Assembly (NCBI RefSeq): GCF_037126465.1
Contig: NC_088203.1
Location: 83,018,668 to 83,082,667 of the forward strand
Direction: 5' to 3'
DNA length: 64,000 nt
Origin: Ornithodoros turicata
Taxonomy: Eukaryota; Arthropoda; Arachnida; Ixodida; Argasidae
Both the position numbers and the translations under genes were made by a program. The notes below the pieces were generated by a model. That model worked only from the letters and a program-made list of their open reading frames with translations. It had not been told where the DNA came from and did no database searches. This document shows positions 1 through 11,632 of this stretch, piece by piece. Each line of letters opens with the position of its first letter. Within the stretch, counting starts at the first letter, position 1.

Positions 1-1339
1 GATGGGGTGGGCGATACACCGGCGCTGAGGCGGTACACTTATTACGCGTTGGGAAAGGATGCGGGAATGATGATGGGGGCTTTCATAGAGCCGTCACCAG
101 ACCGATGGAGCACAAGTACTCCGCAAGAACACGAAGGCCTTGCATCCGGTGGGCAGCGTTTGACCACGGTCCTAGGATCATCGCGAGGTTGAACGGCCGC
201 TTGTCAATGCGTTGCATATAGAGACTTCCATTAGTGCACACTCATGATGATATTGCACACAAGCCAGGATGACGTGGCAGAGACGTGCGTTTTGCATAGT
301 CTTTTTAGAGCTGTAGAAGGCTTCTAGCATGCCCACGACCACGTCCACGACCACGACATTGGCGCGCATCCGAAGCCTAATTCATTGCCGCAGTGATTAA
401 ATGAAATTAGATGGCACGCCTTCTTGTGACCGCAGATTCATGCATGTACAGTACATTTTTTCTTCCTCTGTATAACACCACATCACATCACATATGCAGT
501 ACGTCATAGGGACGAAGCCACTCCTTGAACTATGGTGCAGATGGTCCCACGAGAAGCTGCAGCGCGAGAATCGACTACCGGCCTGTGATATAGAGTGAAA
601 TTCAGAGGTTGAAGGCGAGGTGGTGCCCGACATTTGTACGTATCACTTCGGGGAGCCGCGTATGGTTACGCAAGATGTCGCATCCAATGCATCAGTGCGG
701 AGTTGTTTCAACCCACAGTACTGTCTAACACAGTGTTTCTCAACTTATGTTGTCCGACGGAACCCGAGATCATGCCGGCACGGCTTCAAGGAACACTATA
801 CAAGAGGCAGTAGAAGCGGGTGAGGCGAACTGTAGATGTCGTACAAGTAGCGCGTTATTCAGATTTTCTAATTGTTGCGTTTTTGTCGTAAGACATGGAT
901 GTTATGTGATGTGATATAGGAAGGGGGAAAAAAAGGGCGGTATTTAAGTCACGACAAAGACATGGGTTCAGCTTTGAAGGGTTCATTTGAACTGTTTGAC
1001 AGTACATCCCCGCAGATAACGCATTGTGGCATGCCCCTGACGGTTGCAAAGCCCAAGTCCTTGTAGGCAAGAGAGCAGCCACAAAGCTGTTCCGAAGTTG
1101 CTCCGACTTACCAAGTGTTTGCCATGTCTTCGGAACACAACAGAAAATCCACAAGAGCCCCATGTTTTGCGGGAAAACTGTCGCGTTGGATTGCTTATTT
1201 GGCCAACCGAATGATGATATCAGATGGCTCTGCTCTTCACAACCAGAGTCTGTCTTGCAATGTGTCCGATGACAACGATGAGATGTCAGACACAGTCGGG
1301 TCGCAGCGCGCATAGCCATGCTCACAGTGCTCATTCCTT
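1..1339. other. Unassigned sequence with one hAT-like terminus
   Basis: I recognise no gene here. The reading frames are short, overlapping and without known motifs. At 731 the sequence CAGTGTTTCTCAACTT begins, which resembles the outer end of hAT elements related to the transposase further right. No matching opposite end (TTGAGAAACACTG) was found, so it is only a possible orphan terminus. Confidence 0.3.
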
Positions 1340-1439
1340 TTCTCACAGTGCACATAATTTCTCATATATGACATTTTTCAGCAGAGCGCAGGGCGCGACA
1401 GCGACCCCAACGATTTTTCGGCCACGTACGTTCAAGACC

Positions 1440-1525
1440 CTGTCAGGTCCAGGAGCGGATAGTTTCTTGGAAAGGCGGATCGCTGTCTGCATCTCTTCGG
1501 AGCTGATATCTCTATCCATGTCCAC
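1440..1525 (-). pseudogene. LINE reverse transcriptase scrap
   Basis: A short minus-strand stretch reads ISSEEMQTAIRLSKK followed by APGPDRV. This matches the segment just before and at the first conserved motif of non-LTR reverse transcriptases (usually SAPGPDGI). Nothing of the rest of the protein is visible on either side, so it is an isolated fragment. Identification rests on about 25 residues. Confidence 0.45.
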
Positions 1526-1596
1526 CAGTCTCTATTCCTGTACGCTGCTCTAGACGACGTCTCCGATCATAGGCGCCGAGTTTCATTTTGCCGGGA

Positions 1597-1615
1597 GGGG
1601 GGGGGGGGGGGGGGG
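1597..1615. repeat. Poly-G tract
   Basis: A run of 19 G. Length variation or assembly error is likely at such a tract. Confidence 0.9.
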
Positions 1616-2374
1616 AGCGCAGCGGGCTTCGGTCCAAGAGCGAACGCAATGTGTGTATGTGTGTGCGTGGACGGGGGGGAGGGTCAAGAGCACGCTTTCC
1701 CCGAGGAGCTCCTCCATGTTATGCGTGCGTATACAGTACCGTCGGATCATCACCGGACTTCCCTCTTGGAGGGCGACTTTTACGCCTTTAGTTTTACCGT
1801 GCGCGGAATTTCTAACTACTGCGCAGGCAAAATTTCTTGGATACATTTTCTAGCATTTTCGTTAAGCGCTCTGAGAACAGTCATTCGAAAACTCGCAGTG
1901 ATCTGTGTCTCATTGACATGGGCCGGAAAGAATAGATGTAGTTGTTGTATAGGTAGGTTGTAGTAACTGTTCCAAGAAAGACTAGATACTGTTGTATGTG
2001 CGTCTCGCCATTTTTATTCGATTTCTACGCTGAAACGAAATAACGAAATGGTGTGATGTGATGTGATAAAGAAAAAAAAATGGGGATGTGTATTTCGACG
2101 AAGTCGAGCTGGCTACCCCAGTACGCTTATACACAAAGTACAAACAGATGATGAGAAAACAAGAGATGATGACCAGAGAGAGGAACAGAGATCATAAAAG
2201 AGTTCACCATGCAGTTCAAAAGTTTCGACCTAGTGAGTGGAATCGTGGAAGGAAGTGGAAGGAATCGCTGGGGGCACACACAGCACACATTAAGCGTGTC
2301 ACAGAATAATAAGCCCGGCGGTTGTATGTAGAAAATCTTCAAGTGCCCTCAGCGCATGAGATTGGGGATTATTC

Positions 2375-4950
2375 CTACGCCGTGGTGAAAACTGTATTCC
2401 TTCGCACTGCGGAGTGCCCCATGAAGTCGACTGCGATGGCATTAAGATTTAATTTGCGGGCGAGCTCTTTGTGGCCGTGCAGAAGCGCCACGTGGTTCAG
2501 TCGGGCTTGGGGTATTGTTGATCTCAAATATGTTTTGATGCGACGGAGGCAGGAGAACGATATTTCTGACGTGCACAGCGTCAGTGGAATGGTCAGTGCT
2601 ATTTTTAAGGATTCTGTCATTTCCGGTAAAATGTCTCTCATATAGCTGCCGTCATCGCCGGAGAAGAATTCTACAACATATTGAAATGTTTTTAAGTGTC
2701 CGACGCAACGCTGCCCGCGGTAACTCAAGACGTCCCGCATCAAAATCTGCACCGTAAAAATTAGAGACATACGTATTGTCGCTTCTCCCTGTGACGAAGC
2801 TCTCAATGTGTGCCATATGCTGCCACATAGCTGGTGGGCATCTATCAACCACCGATGGTTGCACGGTGTCGACTACCTCGTTGTATAGCGCTCTCGATAT
2901 GTCTTCCGTGACTGGAACGCGTGAGCGTCCGATCCCCCATCATATCGGCGTTGCACCTTTCTTTGCATTGAAACCCCAACACATGACTCTTCAATGTTGG
3001 ACTACTTCGCCTCCGTTTGCGTTTCGATCGTTCCAGAAGCGCGAGAAGCCGTGCCTAAGTTCAACAATATTCCCTTGGCCCAAACATTTAGATATGAGGC
3101 CGCCGCCTACAACAGTCACATGCAGTCCACCGACCCCTCGGTTGCCTTTTTCATTGCGTGTCGCTGCAGTCAGCACGAGGAATCACTGCTGCACCGCCTC
3201 CGTCTCGACGTTGCCCGCACCCCATTGCTTCTTTACAAAATGGGCCAATCCAGCTCCCCCTTGTGTTCCAGCTGTGGCGAGGTGGCCGACATTCCTCGTT
3301 GTCTTCTGCAGTGCCAGCAGCACATTCCCCCAACGGCAAGCCCTCCGTCGCCCTCCAATGCAGCTCGGCTGCAACACTCCTTCGGCCTATACGCAGTGGG
3401 CCGTCACCACGGCCCTGCTCCGCTTCCTGCAAGACTCGGGCCTTGTGTCTGCCCTCTGGGCTTCCTTGTGCCATGTCTTGCCTGTGCTGCACTAACTGTT
3501 CTTTCTTTTCTACTTCTCTTCTACTTTTCTTTTTCTTTTTATTTATTTAGAGTTTCTTTCATTTTCATTTGGCATTAGCCTGGATGACATTTCCAATTTT
3601 TTTCTTTCTTTTCATTCTATTAAATGTATCCCCCTTTTGACATTTTCCACCATTTGTTCTACTTGGTCAAATCTCAGTCCTAGTTTCCGTAAAGCTGAGC
3701 TCATGGCCTCTAGTCTTGAGAACACTAAAGGCAGGAGCTTGAGCATAAAAAACGTCTAGAATCTTGATCATACCTTCGCGAACCCACTTGCTTTCGCTCC
3801 GGCCTCGTTTCTTTCCTCAGACCAAGAAATGTCATCAGACGGCTGTAATTCTGAACAACCGATCGCAGAGAGGAAGCCTTGAGCGTTCAGCGTGTTGGGC
3901 AAAATTTTCGGAGGCTTGCGTTTCCGTCTTCTTGTTCACACCCTTACAACGCATGGAGGCGCTTTGGAGAGGACATGACGAAGTTTACCAAGTCTGCTGT
4001 GACGCCCAATTAATCACGGCACATGTCCAGTCGCTGGCTCATGTCCCTATAGCACTAAGTTAAGAGCGCCACTAAGTATATCGCTCGATGCTCTTCTTGT
4101 CGTACCAGAGCTTGAAGTCCACTGTGCTACCCTTTCATGTTTGCCGCACCGTCGTAGCACTGTCCACGGCACTTGTCAATAGGAAGATTGAATCGGCGTA
4201 GGATATCTTTCAAGATGGCGAAGATGGTTGTCGCTCTGGTGTCTGCTGTACTAAAAAAGCCGCAGAACAACTCCTCAACTCTTAAGTTCGCTTGCACTGT
4301 TCGGAAGCATATTGACACTTGTACCTTGACGGATATGTCTGTCGTCTCATCCATGAACACGGTATAATGCCCCACTTCACAGATTTCATCTGTCAGGGAA
4401 CGAAGTACATCATGAGCCATCATTTCCAACTGTTCGTTTAAAATGTCGTGCGAAATCCACTTGAATTTCGCGCGGCGAAGCCGTGACTTCATCTCCGGTA
4501 CGTCATTTGCGCGAAGTTCTAAGAGCTGTTGCAGATTGCTCTCTTTGTTGTCATGGCCGCGTATTGCCAAACCTTGGCAAGCTGGATACTACAGAGACGA
4601 TAGTGTCGTTGCAAGCGCTTTTCTTGCCGCTTTCATGTCGCCCTGCGTCCCTTGCATACAGGCCGATGTTCGCGACATTTGCTCCCTGTTTCACAGCTCT
4701 TAAAGCATTCAATGCAGCCCTGGAAATTTGTCGCTTCATGTGCCTGAAATCTGTCAGGAGCTTTCTTTCAGTTGGTGAAGCCATTTTCCACAAAAGTCCG
4801 TTCATGCTTGTCTCTTGGAGTGTTCGGAAGAGGTATGTTCATCTCCGAAGCAGCGCTACAAGTTGACCAGAACGCCTTTTCTTTGGCTGTATCATATGAG
4901 AGCCACTGGTAAAGAGGCTCCCAGCTGGGCTGGTAGCGTCGTCCTTTTTT
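2375..4950 (-). pseudogene. hAT transposase (DUF4371/ZMYM1-like), broken
   Basis: These are remains of a cut-and-paste DNA transposase. In protein order, a TTF-type zinc-finger region lies near 4945-4815 (WLSYDTAKEKAFW). A DUF4371 block follows at 4570-4127, with VFMDETTDIS and RGQCYDGAANM; the D of DETTD is a usual catalytic position. A middle segment near 3910-3880 reads FCPTRWTLKASS. A stretch at 2935-2652 carries VTEDISRALYNEVVDTV. The C-terminal hAT dimerisation domain is at 2600-2375 (SFSCLRRIKTYLRST). Pieces lie in different frames with stops between them, and a plus-strand LINE 3' end separates the middle from the C-terminal part. It cannot encode an active enzyme. The family match is strong from several independent motifs; the exact ends are uncertain. 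Confidence 0.8.
2945..3610 (+). pseudogene. LINE 3' end inserted in the hAT remnant
   Basis: This encodes the extreme C-terminus of a LINE ORF2. The typical post-RNase H motif HRLRLDVARTPLLLYKMG is visible, then a zinc-binding-like CSSCGEVADIPRCLLQC at about 3260-3320. After a frame change near 3330 the usual terminal FLQDSGLVSAL follows. A pyrimidine-rich 3' region runs to about 3610. It lies on the plus strand while the hAT transposase is on the minus strand and resumes on both sides, so this is a severely 5'-truncated LINE copy inserted in the hAT gene. The left boundary, between 2935 and 2994, is not resolved. Confidence 0.65.
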
Positions 4951-5919
4951 TTCCCCGAGGGCATTCAGTTGGGGCAGTAGCTTGATTGGAGGAAGTCGTT
5001 ATGGCACCGCTTGAAGAGCTGCCGCCACCCTCGGTGGTGCGAAGTGCGTAGGTCGAAGCTTCTGCACTGGCGGAAGTACCACTATGTCTGCCCCGCAGTC
5101 TTCACCAGGAGGTGCACGCTTCTTAATCAGATATCATTCCATCGGGGAGCGACTCTGGCACATGTTAAACCAAACAAGTCCCGGTTACACTACATCACGT
5201 GTACCTCGTGTAGCTGAGTCGAGCGAGAGAGCGCCACGTCTAATGACACTATGTCGTGGCGATTCATAAAAACGCCTCCTGCAGTGGACCCCTGCCACAA
5301 AAGAACAATACATGACTTTCTCTTTGGGGACATGGATGACAGACACTTAACGAATTTGAAAAAGTAGAAAAATGTGTGCCGCGCAACATTCACACCATCA
5401 GTGTCGGATATCAGGAGGCAGGCTGCTCAGTCAAACAACGGCCACCACTACCGGGCCGGCTTCGCGTGAGTTGTAAAAAAACTAGAAAAAAGCTAGGAAA
5501 GGAGTTGTAAAAAAAAGCTAGGAAACATTTTTAGACACGGTAGTGCCACGGTGAAAATGAGAGTGGCAGTGCAGCCCCTGCTAGCGAGTTAATAACGAAA
5601 GATTTCAAGTGAGACTTACCGTGAAATAATAACAAAGCGCCGCGGTAAGTCTTTCCTTGAACACTTGAAGACACTTGAAGTTCAACCCAACAGGGCACGG
5701 TGACCACGATGTACCTCAAAGCACCGCCGAAACAATGCCTCACGGTTATACGCAAGGGAATGCAACGGGTGCAAGCAGGTTGAAACATGGAAGTCGCTTG
5801 CCTCGATCCTCGATGCTCCGATTTGTGCGGCATTGTACAGTTGGCGCTCGGCCGCCCGCAGATGCGCTTCTCTCCCGGGCAAGTCCGGACGCGTGTCGCG
5901 CGTTCCTTAGTCAATTCTC
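4951..5919. other. Unassigned sequence
   Basis: I see no supported gene. The longest minus-strand frame across 5531-6088 has no recognisable motif and overlaps the inverted-repeat element to its right. The A-rich stretches at 5477-5525 contain two near copies of a 'GTTGTAAAAAAA..AGCTAGGAAA' unit. Confidence 0.4.
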
Positions 5920-6257
5920 GGCCAGTTCTCACTGGGCGACGCCCGACGAGACGTCGTGAACGGACGGCGGAAATAGATGCGCATTTCCGGCGTTGAGACA
6001 GGAGAGACGTCCAGCCAAAAAAATTGCCATGCCGAACTTCTTTCACGACGTCGGCGAGAGCTGCCGAGAACGATATACCTGCGACCAATCAGGTGACACA
6101 GAAAGGCCACGCCTCCTGATTTTTCGCCTGCTTTTGACGACGGAATGCCACTGTGGTGGGAACATGAAAAATTGTGCGCTCTAACGGGGCGGCGGAAATG
6201 CGCCTCTACTTCCGCCGCCCGCTCACGACGTCGCGTCGTCGGTGGGAACTGGCCCTT
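5920..6257. mobile_element. MITE-like inverted-repeat element
   Basis: The left arm (5920-5990) contains GGCCAGTTCTCACTGG and GACGTCGTGAACGGACGGCG. The right arm (6189-6257) is its reverse complement with mismatches (GGGAACTGGCC at the outer end). Arms are about 70 bp and the spacer about 200 bp, with no coding content. The GGGCCAGTTC-type end resembles PIF/Harbinger or ISL2EU elements, but I could not find a clean target duplication, so the superfamily is open. Confidence 0.55.
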
Positions 6258-8585
6258 AGCGGTGCGTTGGGTTGTACTGTGCGTGTGTCATTCCGCGCAA
6301 GACGGGATTATGGTAAAGGGACGAAACTGGGCGGGGGAACTAAGGCTAACGCGTTTCTGTAGCATGAATCTCATTGATCGCCCTAAATTTTTCGTTTCTT
6401 TCTGGTCGTTGATGGAATGCGAGCAAGAGTACATGCAGTGACATGAAGGAAAGCGGAAAGAGGCGGTCCCTTTGGGGACGCAATACGACATGGAGTGGAG
6501 ATTTGTATTAAGAAATCATTAAGGTTTTGTTGTGTTAAACTGGGTTGCTGTTTGCTTTCGCGATGTGCGCTTTCCTTTTTGTAGTGCAATTGTGTGATAG
6601 AGAGCGTCAAGTTTGGGTGCCTGACCACCCCTGGGGGGGGGGGCGTGGCTGTCGCCCCAGAACATATTCGGGGGGGGGGGCAAGCTCCGGTAAGGACATC
6701 CTTACCAATCACTACCTGCTCCTCCCCCGCCAACATTTCCGCCTGATTCCGGGTATCTGGCTTGATCGACTGCCAACGCTTGGAAGGGCTTCGGTTGCTC
6801 CACAAGTCATGTCCCCTTACCACCCTTATCACTTTCTGAATACGAATACGTTCCGTTGGCGTACAAATAGAAAAAGTGAGAAGCGGTCGTGACTGTTTGC
6901 GTGCCGATATGGCACTATATTGACCTGAGCCGACGGACTTCGAAATGTGCCGACAGTTAACTGTTAATGATGGAGAAAAGACGTCCACATCTCTGCCAAA
7001 GCCAATTGCTGAACATGGCAGCGTACTATCCCTCAATCCTTTGGAGTCAACGTTCATCGCGTTGCTGCGTTTCAGCAGAAACGAAATGAAATATTTTTTG
7101 GTGATATACAGTCACGCTTGCTGACAGGACACTGTTAAAATCCTGTAACATCGTGTCATCCAACACTAACTCGTTCGTCGACGTACAGAAGCTTGCAAGG
7201 TCCCCTGAACAGAGCGGGAATTAACAGGGAGCTGAGTTTGTGACCGTTTTTGTGTTTGTCTGTTATCGTCCCTACATCCACCGCGTTGCCGCATTAAATC
7301 GTCTCGGGTTTTCAAGTCATGGATCGTCACCACCAGCTCGCTTGCTACCTAACTTTCCTTTCGTAGGGCATTTATGTTTATACACGTTTGTAAGCTGTTG
7401 CAATGCTGCAGCACGAAGAATGTCACTTCGCACTTCAAGTGGCTTGCTTGGTCACCCTTCGAGGAAACTTCGTGAAAGCATGGTTTCATTGCAACTGAGC
7501 CTTGAAGATGTCTGCAGTTGTAGTTATCGGAAGCCGGGTATCGGTATCGGGAAACAAAGCGTATATACGTTGTTAAAGGTACTGTAAAGCAGTAGACAAG
7601 CATGATATGCCGGGGATGTGACTAGAGACTTTGTTGCTTCTAAATACCATATGCGGAATCATACGACAGACAACGCGCTATAAATATTTTTAATTTGCCA
7701 TGAAAAATGCGGCGTAGCTCTGCGGCGTAGTGGAGCGGTGCGACGCCTGGTGTCAAACAACCCCCTGTACAGCGGGCAACACTGAAAAGTGGTATTACAC
7801 ACTATTATACATCGGAACTTCGTTATTTTAATAATAGGGATAATAGCGTTAAACTTCGAATAAAGCACTATAAATTGGTTTTACCGTATTGCAGTCAAAG
7901 TGGATGGAGGTCTACTATATCTACAGCTTGTTGCATGCCTTCAAAGGGAATGGATGAAAAGAATGAATTGATTGAATTGAATGAATGAATGAATGGATGA
8001 AAGGATCGCAGGGAGGGAAAGTGTGAGAGAGAAGCAGGTTTATACTATGGCCCCTTTCTCCTTCCCTGGCAGAGCCGCGGAGCCGAACAGTCTATTGCGA
8101 GCTTGTTTCTCTTTTCTGTCCTGTTCGGAAATGACGACAGTACAACTCTATACGTTGGATCAGGTGCTCCACGTTTGGAGTGAAAGGCACGCGGACAGTT
8201 CCATGCCCCGGAGACTAGTAGTCACGTTAAATGTCACATCATTGCTCCTTTAAAGTCGAAAGTACCATTGGTGAATCTGTCGAGGGAGTCTGAGGCATCT
8301 CGCTATTTTCTATGAAGCGCTCGCTGTTCAGTAGCATGTGCTCCGTGTCCTCTGACATAGGGTGAGGCAACAACAACAACAACAACAACAAGTAAACAGT
8401 GACTATGACCTGGGGTGATTCACTACTGGAGAGCAGTACACTACCCCATTACACGCGAAACATTAGATGTGAGATATGAAAATGAAGTTAAAGTTATGCA
8501 CAAGTACAACAACTGAACTGTCCTTCACTGGCCGGGCTACGCCACAAAAAGTAAGGTGAAGAAACACACACACACACACACATGA
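6258..8585. other. Unassigned sequence with simple repeats
   Basis: No convincing gene. There are two G11 tracts (6633-6643 and 6670-6680), a GAAT-rich microsatellite around 7950-8000, a (CAA)8 tract near 8368-8391 that may be the tail of a decayed minus-strand LINE copy, and an (AC)10 tract near 8563-8582. Short frames at 7240-7590 and 7993-8253 have no motif I recognise. Confidence 0.5.
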
Positions 8586-8880
8586 AAGAAACATCAATGG
8601 TCATTAAGATACAGAGCATATGGGACTCTACAGCGTCTGGAGCAAACCGGTAGACAAGAGGAACTCCAAGAACATCAGAAGACATGGACGGTGTTGCACG
8701 TGGCTCTGATATGGGCCAAGAATTGCAGCCAGATTGAACGTCTGTCGGCTAGCAGCACAGAGTTGCCGCCTCTCCGTTTCGTGGAGCTCACAATCCCAAT
8801 ATACGATGCAAAAACGCTCCTGCTAAGGCGGATGTTTTGGCAGCAACCGGTGAAGCAATATGACCCCAAGGTGTTCGTGA
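8586..8880 (+). CDS. Possible internal exon of an unrecognised host gene
   Basis: One frame is open from 8586 to 8880. It has a coding-like composition and ends exactly at a consensus splice donor (GTGAAG then GTATGT at 8881). Residues include TWTVLHVALIWAKNC, LPPLRFVELTIPIYDAK and WQQPVKQYDPKVFVK. Third codon positions favour G and C over the last 40 codons. Possible acceptors are the AG dinucleotides near 8613 and 8632, downstream of the AC repeat, but none has a long pyrimidine tract. No ATG-initiated full gene is visible and I do not recognise the protein. It could be a chance open frame; no flanking exon could be identified in this window. Confidence 0.3.
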
Positions 8881-9344
8881 AGGTATGTGGGGTGGGTGTC
8901 GACTACTCACTCCATGTTGACAACTGTGAGCGCGTGTCTTTGTTGTTCTGAGTGAGGCTCGGTGCATCCATCGGAATGTGTAGCTGGCATGGTGTAATGA
9001 TATAGCATCCCTGACCGGAAATAGGAGGATGTGATGTGCTCGACTCCCACAGGTGCTGTGCATTAATCGATGGAGCTACCGTTAAAGGAGCAATGAGGTG
9101 ACATCTAACATGGCTCGAAACCCTGTCTCATCCGTCTAGCTGTCCATCAGGAGTCGTCATGCAAAATGTATTCGCTGCGCGGTGTATTGTCATTGTCACT
9201 GCGCAATCATATTTACAATATATATATATATACTGACAAAATCAGAGGCAGACAACGAAGATGTAGGAAGTAGGAAAAGGGGGAGTAATTTATTTACTGG
9301 TGGTAAGTTAAGAGGGGAAGTACTGGGAAGTAGGAAGGGTAGGG

Positions 9345-9390
9345 CTCATAGGGCTTCCAAAAGTGGAACCCCTTTTGGAAGCCCTATGAG
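9345..9390. repeat. Perfect inverted repeat, 19-bp arms
   Basis: CTCATAGGGCTTCCAAAAG at 9345-9363 is repeated in reverse complement at 9372-9390, with an 8-bp loop. It lies just upstream of the Penelope-like motif and may be part of the same element's end. Confidence 0.85.
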
Positions 9391-9540
9391 GCCACTTAAT
9401 ACTTTTGTCCTGACGAAGGCGGAGCCTCCGCCGTAACGTAGACCGAATGTAAATTTCCCTTAGCGCTTTTTAATTCACTAGTTTAATTCACAATAAACCC
9501 TTTTTGTTTTCACTTAATACTTCTGTTGTCCACGTCTCGT
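9391..9540 (+). mobile_element. Penelope-like terminal fragment
   Basis: The segment at 9407-9445 has the layout CCTGACGA, then a GGCGGA/TCCGCC stem, then GTAACGT. Penelope-like retroelements often carry CTGANGA - stem - GAAACGT near their ends, where it forms a hammerhead-ribozyme-like core. Here the second core block reads GTAA instead of GAAA. A CAATAAA signal and T-rich tail follow at 9491-9510. No reverse transcriptase or GIY-YIG endonuclease is nearby, so only an end is present. The family call rests on this short signature. Confidence 0.4.
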
Positions 9541-10150
9541 TTATTTCGTACATATATACAAAGAACTCGGAAAAAGCAGCTGCGAACGGCCTGCACGATC
9601 ATCGCGTGACGTAGGTAGGTCCCCGTGCCTTTCTCCTTTGCTTCTTTCTTCTCGGCTCACGCGCTGCTTATACCCGCTTGAGCTGCCTACGCCTGGCATA
9701 GACGACTTGATGAACGCATGAACGCAACTCATGAACTTGATGAACGCATGAATAGATAGCCTTGAGCTGCCTACGCCCTGGCGTAGAGCTTACCGGCTCT
9801 ACGGCACGAGTCACGTGCCAGGGGAATAAGTGACGTCACGGCGCTCCATCCTGTTTCCCTCAGTCTTCGATACGCTCATTCGAAGAGTGGAGGATTTTTG
9901 AAAGGTCACCAGCGCTCGTCGTTCTTTCGCAGGATCTCGCTTTATTCGTTGCAGAACACGCCGCAGGAAAAATAAATAAAATATATGCAGTCACTTAAGT
10001 GCTGCTTTAAAGGGTAGTGTACGCACTTCAAAACATCGACACGAGTTCTTCTATGGTATAACTGCAACTTCATTACATTATGAAATAACGTACGCAGGTG
10101 TCGAATAAATCCCCGCTGAACATTCTCTTCCAGATGAGCGAAACGAACGC
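9541..10150. other. Unassigned sequence
   Basis: No gene recognised. A short duplication of 'AACTTGATGAACGCATGAA' occurs around 9706-9750, and the phrase TTGAGCTGCCTACGCC occurs twice (9679 and 9761), suggesting a local direct duplication. Confidence 0.4.
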
Positions 10151-10393
10151 GTAGTTTCCAGACTTCGAGGTAACTCTTTACTGTAACTAAGTTCCTTTGT
10201 TTGGAAACTTGTAACTTGACTCGGTACTTTTGCACCGTGGTAACTTTCAGAGGAACTCGTTTTTTTTTTTTTCAGGTAACTTTGCCAAAGTAACTTTAGC
10301 TAAGTTCCAAGTTACTTTTAATTCGCTTTTCACTCACGTCCACTTATTTTCTTGCTTTCTCTCCGATTTTTTCATGGCATTTTATGATTCCAC

Positions 10394-10521
10394 GTCAAGA
10401 GATCCAACGGGTCAAGAGATCCATCGAGTCAAGAGATCCACCAATGGATCTCTTGACTCGGAGGATCTCTTGACCCGTTGGATCTCTTGACCCGGTTAGA
10501 TCTCTTGACTCGTCTGAGGGT
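10394..10521. repeat. Degenerate tandem array, GATCC unit, left copy
   Basis: About seven copies of a 16-18 bp unit of the type AGATCCAACGGGTCAAG. The first three are in one orientation and the rest in the opposite one, so the array folds on itself around 10440. Confidence 0.85.
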
Positions 10522-11308
10522 TCGCCAGCCTTGGATCTTTTGACCCCTTTGTGTTACGTCGTTAACTCTAACATCGCTAAGCAGAAATTACCCGTATCGA
10601 AATACAAGGAACCCGTTTTACGTGGGGGGGTACCACCCATCTTGAAACGTTTCCCCCCTCACATATACTAATGTGCCACAAACAGGAAGTTAATATCACC
10701 AACCATTCCCATTTTATTAAGGTGTATCCATATAAATGGCCCACCCTGTAGAATACAAATGCAGGTGGCAAATCAACATCTCATTTTTATTGACTTAGTT
10801 ACTTATTTTGTAACACATAGCGCAGTCAAAGAAAAGCCGACAGCTCTCTTATGTCATTTGTGTTAAAAACAGGTGGTTGCATTGTAAGATCGACCTGTTT
10901 GTAACACAAGATTTATAGGAGTGCTGTCTTCTTCTTCTTTTTTTTTTTTTTCAGCGCTTTGTGTTAGAGATTATTTCTATAGTTAGCGTGGGCTACGTAC
11001 ACTCACATTGGGTGGGCCGGCTGCTGTTTCAAACACGTTGATTATTCAAACACTTCTCGTATCACAGCAGGCTCGTAGCCGAAGAGCCAAGTCGCTGTTG
11101 TGGACACACGTTCTACATGGCGCAACCGTATGGTCATGGACTCTCTCAGGATACGAAAGATAGCTTGATATGCCCGAACATCTTTGTGTGTGTGTTTCGG
11201 ACAAAGGCAAAGCAGTTTACGGCTGGGCCCATTATTATTGGTAACAAACTTCAGTTCTGGCATAACGTGGGGACTTCTGCGCCAATGGACACAAAAGTAC
11301 AAAGATAG

Positions 11309-11632
11309 CTCTGAGGAGGAGGAGGAGGAGGAGGAGTGTCGTTGGGAGGAACCCGAGAGGTCTGCCTGCCTGATTAGGCGGCATGTTTCTCGGGAAGGGA
11401 AAGGTGGTGGAGAGGAGGAGAGGAAAGGGTGAAGTGGAAGACCGAGCGGAATCCGCTCGGGGGGAGGATAGCTGCGTCCATGGGCCGACTTCAGGGGAAC
11501 TGTGCCGGCATACGCCTATTACACATCTGAGGGAAACCCAGGAAAAACCCCAGACGGCACAGCCGGCCCGCGGATTCGAACCGCGGACCTCCCAGTCTCC
11601 AAGCGCACGCGTTACCGCTGCGCCACCGTATT
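11309..11632 (-). mobile_element. tRNA-derived SINE
   Basis: Read on the minus strand, the head has an A-box-like TGGCGCAGCGG and a B box GGTTCGAATCC inside a perfect GGTTCGAATCC stem-loop (near 11570-11585). The family body follows (TCTGGGGTTTTTCCTGGG, then AAGTCGGCCCATGGACG), then a (CTC)n tail corresponding to the GAG repeats at 11313-11336. At about 320 bp it looks full length. Internal polymerase III promoter boxes are the expected control. It sits inside the hAT-type element at 10159-12779. Confidence 0.8.

Noticed and set aside
855..1355. 166-residue minus-strand open frame
   Set aside because: No motif, composition typical of chance frames, several overlapping frames on the other strand of equal quality.
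731..4950. 731 as the border of the hAT transposase element
   Set aside because: The terminus is of a fitting type, but no opposite end or matching duplication of GTCTAACA was found beyond 4950.
5531..6088. 185-residue minus-strand open frame
   Set aside because: It overlaps the arm of the inverted-repeat element and shows no domain; most likely chance.
11561..11632. Possible functional tRNA gene
   Set aside because: The A and B boxes are followed by the SINE body and a CTC tail, so this is a SINE head, not a tRNA gene.
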